Assembly (NCBI GenBank): GCA_015520245.1
Contig: WAQM01000094.1
Span: 1 to 6,141 of the forward strand
Length of the DNA stretch: 6,141 nt
Direction: 5' to 3'
Origin: Pyrodictiaceae archaeon
Lineage (GTDB): Archaea > Thermoproteota > Thermoprotei_A > Sulfolobales > Pyrodictiaceae
Below, in pieces: positions 4,477 to 6,141 of the stretch. Below the pieces are notes generated by a model, which worked only from the letters and a program-made list of their open reading frames with translations, was not told the DNA's origin and made no database searches. A program made the position numbers and the translations under genes. Each line of letters starts with the position of its first letter. Positions within the stretch are counted from its first letter, which is position 1.

Positions 4477-4983
4477 TTGCCCCCGCCAGGTGACGCAGAC
4501 CTCCTCCTTCGGGCCGAGCAGGTAGAGGCGATGATAGCCCCCAACCCCCCGCACACGGCCGTGATAATCCTCACGCTCGAGGACGGCAGGAGCTTCACGC
4601 TCTACGGGGTGCCATACGAGATCGTCGTGGCGATAAACAAGCTCCAGCACCCCGACCAGTACAGCGACTTCGGCAGCCGCGAGAGCGTGTTCGAGGTGCT
4701 GCTCCACTTCCGCGACGAGCTGAAGACGGTGGGCTCGAGGCTCATCCGGGTAGTGGTCGACGAGCTCGACTACAGCACCGGGCTCTACAGCGCGAAGGCC
4801 GAGTTCGACCTCGGGGGCATAGTGCTGAGGAAGAGGATGATACCGAGCCACGCGATATACCTCGCGCTGCTGTTCGACAAGCCCATCTACGTGCTCAAGA
4901 GGCTCGTGGACGAGCAGGAGGAGATGGAGCGCAGGATGAGGGAGCGCGAGCGCCTGTCGAGCCCAGAGGAGGAGGACGAGTGA
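4477..4983 (+). CDS. DUF151 / bifunctional nuclease (BFN)-like domain protein
   Basis: The 168-residue protein resembles the DUF151/BFN family. Some bacterial and plant members have reported nuclease activity; the role of archaeal ones is not established. Counting from GTG 4468, family features are the opening strand VIILTLEDGRSFTLYG (32-47), the helix YEIVVAINKL, helix SVFEVLLHFRDEL (73-85), strands LIRVVVDEL and GLYSAKAEF, and the signature PSHAIYLALLFDKPIYV (126-142). The signature aspartate of the bacterial PSDAIALA motif is histidine here. The tail (149-171) is highly charged, EEMERRMRERER then an acidic end. TTG 4477 is preferred because GGCGGTG ends 6 nt before it. It lies alone on the plus strand inside a minus-strand ribosomal cluster, with 5 nt between its stop and the convergent rps12 stop. 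Confidence 0.85.
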   Translation: MPPPGDADLLLRAEQVEAMIAPNPPHTAVIILTLEDGRSFTLYGVPYEIVVAINKLQHPDQYSDFGSRESVFEVLLHFRDELKTVGSRLIRVVVDELDYSTGLYSAKAEFDLGGIVLRKRMIPSHAIYLALLFDKPIYVLKRLVDEQEEMERRMRERERLSSPEEEDE

Positions 4984-4988
4984 GCGAG

Positions 4989-5432
4989 CTACCTCTGCGG
5001 CTTCTGCTTCTTGCCCTCGAGGATCGCCTTCAGCGACACGCCGTTGACCGTCACGACCTTGTACCTCACGCCGGGGATGTCGCCCATCGACCTGCCGCGG
5101 GGCCCGCCGATGCCCTCTATCAGCACCTCGTCGTGCTCGTCGACCACGAGCAGGCCGCCGTCGCCGGGCACGAAGGCGGTCACGACCCTGCCGTTCTTCA
5201 CCAGCTGCACGCGCACGCACTTGCGCACGGCCGAGTTGGGCTGCCGCGCCTCGACACCAACCTTCTCGAGCACTATGCCGCGGGCCATCGGCGCGCCCTC
5301 GAGCGGGTCGTACTTCTTCTTGAGGCCTAGCATCCTTATCTTGAACTCCCTCTCGCTCCACCTGAACTTCAGCCTCTTCCTCCTGAGCTTCCTGGCGGCG
5401 AAGAGCCCGTTGGGGGCCTTCTTACCCGGCAC
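4989..5432 (-). CDS. rps12: Small ribosomal subunit protein uS12 (S12)
   Basis: uS12 sits at the decoding centre and helps control codon-anticodon accuracy and EF-dependent GTP hydrolysis. The 147-residue product has the archaeal length, longer than bacterial S12 because of the N-terminal [17 protein letters not shown] block. Diagnostic decoding-centre loops are [14 protein letters not shown] (64-77), PGDGG (89-93) and [18 protein letters not shown] (109-126). The start is GTG 5432 with GGGGTG (5444-5439) ending 6 nt before it. It follows nusA by 43 nt, as in most archaea, but the expected next gene rps7 is displaced by the opposite-strand DUF151 gene. Its stop is 5 nt from that gene's stop, so terminators for both strands must overlap the coding ends. 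Confidence 0.98.
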   Translation of the reverse strand: MPGKKAPNGLFAARKLRRKRLKFRWSEREFKIRMLGLKKKYDPLEGAPMARGIVLEKVGVEARQPNSAVRKCVRVQLVKNGRVVTAFVPGDGGLLVVDEHDEVLIEGIGGPRGRSMGDIPGVRYKVVTVNGVSLKAILEGKKQKPQR

Positions 5433-5464
5433 CGCTCACACCCCGTGCCGCCACGGCCGCGGCC

Positions 5465-5474
5465 CCTAATTAGG
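5465..5474. repeat. 10-bp palindrome CCTAATTAGG in the nusA-rps12 spacer
   Basis: A perfect AT-centred palindrome starts 2 nt after the nusA stop on the minus strand. It is the only AT-rich patch in the 43-nt spacer. It could be a weak TATA element (TAATTAG) for rps12 about 37 nt ahead of its start, or a binding or processing site. Confidence 0.35.
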
Positions 5475-5475
5475 C

Positions 5476-5907
5476 CTACCTTATCTTCACGTCGTCGACG
5501 TCGAAGTACCTCTTGAGCACCAGCCTGGCGACCGAGACCTTGCGCCCCCCGCGGCCGATCGCGCGGCCCTTGTCGTTCGGGTCCACGGTCACGTAGACTA
5601 TCTTGCGGCCCTCGCGGTTGACCACCTTGACGCCCAGCACCCTCGCGGGCGCGAAGATGTTCTTAACCATGTCCTCCAGCTTCTCGGCGTACTCGAGGAC
5701 CTCTATCTCCTTGTTGAGCAGCTGCCTCAGCCGGTTGATGTTGGCCCCCCTCCTGCCGATCGCCTTACCGGCGTCGCCCGGCCTCACTATGAATATGATC
5801 CTGTTGTTCTCACGGTCGATTATGCAGTCGCGCGCCACGGCCCCGGTCAGGTCCTGCAGGAGCGACATGTACCTCATCTCCTCGACGGTTAGCCTGATCT
5901 CGGGCAC
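5476..5907 (-). CDS. nusA: Archaeal NusA-like KH-domain transcription factor
   Basis: This small archaeal NusA homologue consists only of two KH RNA-binding domains, without the S1 and acidic parts of bacterial NusA. It is thought to act in transcription elongation or termination, or rRNA synthesis. From GTG 5907 it has 143 residues. It opens with PEIRLTVEEMRYMSLLQDLT, typical of the family. KH1 carries GKAIGRRGANINRL (GxxG loop GRRG, residues 51-54) and KH2 carries GRAIGRGGRKV (loop GRGG, 118-121). The start is set by GGGGTG (5919-5914) ending 6 nt before GTG 5907 and by the family N-terminus. GTGs at 5916 and 5913 lie within or next to that site. It is 12 nt downstream of the L30e stop and 43 nt upstream of rps12, so the three are probably one transcript. 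Confidence 0.96.
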   Translation of the reverse strand: MPEIRLTVEEMRYMSLLQDLTGAVARDCIIDRENNRIIFIVRPGDAGKAIGRRGANINRLRQLLNKEIEVLEYAEKLEDMVKNIFAPARVLGVKVVNREGRKIVYVTVDPNDKGRAIGRGGRKVSVARLVLKRYFDVDDVKIR

Positions 5908-5919
5908 GGCCACCACCCC

Positions 5920-6141
5920 TCAGCCGCCGCCCTGCTGCTTCGAGGCCTCGACTATGAGGTCGACTATCCTTGAGGAGCCGGGGTCGACTATCGCGAGGCT
6001 CGCGACCATGAAGGGCTTGCCGCACGCCATGCCCAGCTCGACGCTAGTGCCGGGGTAGACGTATACGGGCGTGTTGCTCAGCTTGGCGTAGTACATTATG
6101 TCGTTCCTTATGTGGGGCGGCGCGTTGGCGGCCACTATGAC
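5920..6141 (-). CDS. rpl30e: Large ribosomal subunit protein eL30 (L30e), C-terminal part
   Basis: Only the last 73 codons are in the window; the frame is open to the edge at 6141 ([10 protein letters not shown]...). About 30 N-terminal residues lie outside. eL30 is a small RNA-binding protein of the L7Ae/L30e/S12e fold that recognises kink-turn RNA on the large subunit. Recognisable blocks are [20 protein letters not shown], the RNA-contacting loop [15 protein letters not shown], and the closing strand [11 protein letters not shown]. The Gly-rich end (QQGGG) contains the start of the nusA Shine-Dalgarno. In archaea this gene normally sits between the RNA polymerase A'' gene and nusA, so rpoA2 is expected just beyond the window. 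The in-frame GTG at 6135 is internal to the fold and is not the true start. Confidence 0.96.
   Translation of the reverse strand, partial: VIVAANAPPHIRNDIMYYAKLSNTPVYVYPGTSVELGMACGKPFMVASLAIVDPGSSRIVDLIVEASKQQGGG

Noticed and set aside
4354..5361. Long minus-strand open frame of 335 codons across rps12 and the DUF151 gene
   Set aside because: It is an out-of-frame shadow of rps12 and an antisense shadow of the DUF151 gene in GC-rich DNA. The translation is Arg/Ala/His-rich with no family features.

Overview
The window looks like a GC-rich hyperthermophilic crenarchaeon, probably of the Desulfurococcales/Pyrodictiaceae type. The evidence is an archaeal ribosomal/translation gene cluster, an EF-1A (not EF-Tu) with crenarchaeal sequence character, a stand-alone two-KH NusA, heavy use of AGG and ATA codons with G/C at third positions, frequent GTG and TTG starts, archaeal TATA boxes, and a PaREP1-family protein. 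The lineage call is from memory of the proteins and was not tested by a search.

Right two-thirds (about 1739-6141), core translation locus, read mainly on the minus strand. From the right edge leftward: the C-terminal part of ribosomal protein L30e (cut by the window end), archaeal NusA, uS12 (rps12), uS7 (rps7), EF-1A (tuf), uS10 (rps10) and tRNA-Ser(GGA) with encoded CCA. This is the classical archaeal string that follows the RNA polymerase genes. One gene breaks the pattern: a DUF151/bifunctional-nuclease-like gene (4477-4983) sits on the plus strand between rps12 and rps7. It is convergent with rps12 (5 nt between stops) and divergent from rps7. Their shared 117-126 bp promoter region has a TATA-like box for each direction and an inverted repeat between them. 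Thus rps12 ends one transcription unit, while rps7, tuf and rps10 each have a plausible promoter of their own.

Starts in the core: four genes (nusA, rps12, tuf and the DUF151 gene) share a GGTG Shine-Dalgarno core exactly 6 nt before the start codon. This rule chooses internal starts for nusA (5907), tuf (3684) and the DUF151 gene (TTG at 4477). rps7 does not fit it at its longest start.

Left third (1-1738), lying beyond the 3' end of the tRNA. Coding density is low. It holds one convincing gene, a PaREP1/HEPN-like protein (271-798, minus). Opposite it are fragments that look like decayed or very small genes: a probable winged-helix fragment with almost pure G/C third positions (to 1264), a GTGA-overlapping 57-codon ORF after it, weak coding traces up to about 1712, and a possible frameshifted C-terminal gene piece at the left edge. 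The area is also rich in short inverted and direct repeats. It reads as an accessory or eroded region beside a tRNA, but I found no tRNA-derived attachment-site copy. I see no CRISPR array, IS element, rRNA or complete mobile element.
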